Part shown: piece by piece, positions 62,945-64,000 of the stretch | How positions within the stretch are numbered: position 1 is the stretch's first letter | Layout of the letters: the number at the start of each line of letters is the position of its first letter | Translations under genes and position numbers: made by a program | DNA from: Pseudogemmatithrix spongiicola | Lineage (GTDB): Bacteria; Gemmatimonadota; Gemmatimonadetes; Gemmatimonadales; Gemmatimonadaceae | Assembly: GCF_030623445.1 (NCBI RefSeq) | Contig: NZ_CP130613.1 | Location: 1,240,001-1,304,000, forward strand | Direction: 5' to 3' | Length of the DNA: 64,000 nt | Notes under the pieces: generated by a model | Told to the model about the DNA's origin: nothing | The model's input: only the letters and a program-made list of their open reading frames with translations | Database searches by the model: none

Positions 62945-63271
62945 ATGAAGCGGTTTGCGGCGACCCTGCTGATGCTCGCGTATGCGGCCATCCAGGTCGC
63001 GATTCCTGTGCTCGATGCCCAGACCGATCACGCAGAGCGCATCGTAGCTCACTGGCAGGACGCGAGCGAGACCAACTGTCCGTCGCTACACGACCCCGCG
63101 GTGTGCCAAGTCTGTCAGCAGATGGGGCAGGCTGGGTGGGTGGCCCTCAGCGGTCCGCTGCTTCCACCCTCGTACGCTGGAGCGACTGAGCCGACGCTGG
63201 ATCTGTGTCCGCCTCCCCTGCGAGCCTTCTCCTTCCTTCGCCCCCCGACCAGAGCTCCTCCCGTCACCTGA
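62945..63271 (+). CDS. Small secreted cysteine-rich protein
   Basis: 108 residues. Signal-like ATLLMLAYAAIQVAIPVLDA, followed by a mature part with CPSLHDPAVCQVCQQMG, a Cys/His cluster, and a proline-rich end. Proteins of this kind (DUF2946-like) often precede a TonB-dependent receptor, as here. Earlier in-frame ATGs at 62840 and 62882 are possible. The 180 bp before it hold no other gene. Confidence 0.5.
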   Translation: MKRFAATLLMLAYAAIQVAIPVLDAQTDHAERIVAHWQDASETNCPSLHDPAVCQVCQQMGQAGWVALSGPLLPPSYAGATEPTLDLCPPPLRAFSFLRPPTRAPPVT

Positions 63272-63333
63272 GTCTGCGCCGCGCCCACTCCGGGCGCTTG
63301 GCCGCGTCATTTCCCTCAGACTCAGTCCATCCA

Positions 63334-64000
63334 ATGATTTCGTACTCATTGCGTCGTCTCATGCGACGCGCACTCCTGTTGTTCGCCACCGTCCTCCTCG
63401 CTCCAATCGCCGCAACGACTGGCTCGGCCGCCACGCTGGCGGGCAAGGTCCACGGGATTGTCACCGATTCCGCTGGCGTCGCGCTTCCCAATGCTACGGT
63501 GATCGTCGCTGAGCTCGGCCGCGCTACGACGACCGATGCTGAAGGGAAGTTCACCATTCGTGGAGTCCCGGTCGGCGATTATCATCTGAGTGTCATGCTC
63601 CTCGGATACGCGCCGGGACATCTGGTGGTGCGCGTGCCGGCCGAGGATTCTGAGGTGCTCGCGACGATTCGCCTCACCGCCACCCCCCTGCGGCTCACGG
63701 CGATGGTCGTAGCGGCATCACCCACCGGGACCGAGTCGGACCGTCTCACGCAGGCGGCGCTGGAACTCTCGGGGCGTTCGCTGTCGCGTGCGCTCGGCTC
63801 CTCGGTGGCCGCGTCCCTGGCCGGAGAACCCGGTGTGAGTCAGCGCTATTCAGGACCAGTAGCGACGATGCCGGTCATTCGCGGACTCACTGGCGACCGG
63901 ATCCTCATTCTTCAGGATGGTGAGCGAGCGGGCGACCTCGCGTCTTCGGCTGCGGACCACGGCATCTCTGTAGACCCGCTCGCGGCGCAGCGGTTGGAGG
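63334..64000 (+). CDS. TonB-dependent receptor, N-terminal part (cut by window edge)
   Basis: The first 222 residues are visible. Signal peptide to about residue 33; then GKVHGIVTDSAGVALPNATVIVAE, a CarboxypepD_reg domain ending LRLTATPLRLTAMVVAAS; then a plug domain beginning SRALGSSVAASLAGEPGVSQRYSG and MPVIRGLTGDRILILQDGERAGD. The enzyme-less outer-membrane receptor takes up a metal complex or other large nutrient. Its place after the DUF411/CopAB genes hints at a metal. The frame remains open at the window edge. An alternative start is the ATG at 63361. Confidence 0.9.
   Translation, partial: MISYSLRRLMRRALLLFATVLLAPIAATTGSAATLAGKVHGIVTDSAGVALPNATVIVAELGRATTTDAEGKFTIRGVPVGDYHLSVMLLGYAPGHLVVRVPAEDSEVLATIRLTATPLRLTAMVVAASPTGTESDRLTQAALELSGRSLSRALGSSVAASLAGEPGVSQRYSGPVATMPVIRGLTGDRILILQDGERAGDLASSAADHGISVDPLAAQRLE

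Overview
This is a GC-rich, densely packed bacterial chromosome segment with many 4-bp ATGA/GTGA gene overlaps. The features together (lone MacB/FtsX-type permease of the ADOP kind, six-bladed propeller proteins, many lipoproteins and secreted proteins whose signal peptides end in A-Q, TonB receptor with a carboxypeptidase-regulatory domain, GAF-rich hybrid kinase) fit Gemmatimonadota or a close relative. That assignment is inference; there is no rRNA gene in the window.

Layout. 0-5.4 kb: end of a proline dehydrogenase, a CBS-pair protein, then a compact sulfur-oxidation operon (TsdA-like dihaem cytochrome, SoxC, SoxD, two half-size YeeE/YedE transporters, ArsR regulator). 5.4-10.6 kb: a YdjM-type membrane protein, then a leftward operon of two paralogous four-cysteine secreted mini-proteins, a propeller protein, an ABC exporter pair and a DUF3332 lipoprotein. 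10.8-18.8 kb: a small membrane protein/methyltransferase/sulfatase-like operon, katG with its terminator, and a quinone-reductase-like gene. 18.8-24.1 kb: a leftward operon headed by a near-perfect palindromic operator and including a winged-helix regulator, a shortened UppS and a DUF4173 protein. 24.1-44.4 kb: rsmD, a large GAF/PAS hybrid kinase, cell-surface proteins, hydrolases and an ADOP permease.

45.6-52.9 kb: seven attC-like folded sites lie between small leftward genes. This looks like a cluster of integron cassettes without an integrase in view. Two IS30-family elements have entered it. 52.9-64 kb: a copper/metal resistance island (CopD, CopC, an M56 sensor protease with a His/Cys-rich tail, a BlaI repressor, CopA, CopB, and a DUF411 gene cut in two by an IS481-family element with a clean 6-bp target duplication). 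An HD-GYP protein, a methyltransferase, a small Cys-rich protein and the start of a TonB-dependent receptor follow. A 15-bp dyad, TTTAC-N5-GTAAA, occurs before copC and twice before copA and is the likely operator shared by the island.

No tRNA, rRNA or CRISPR array was found.
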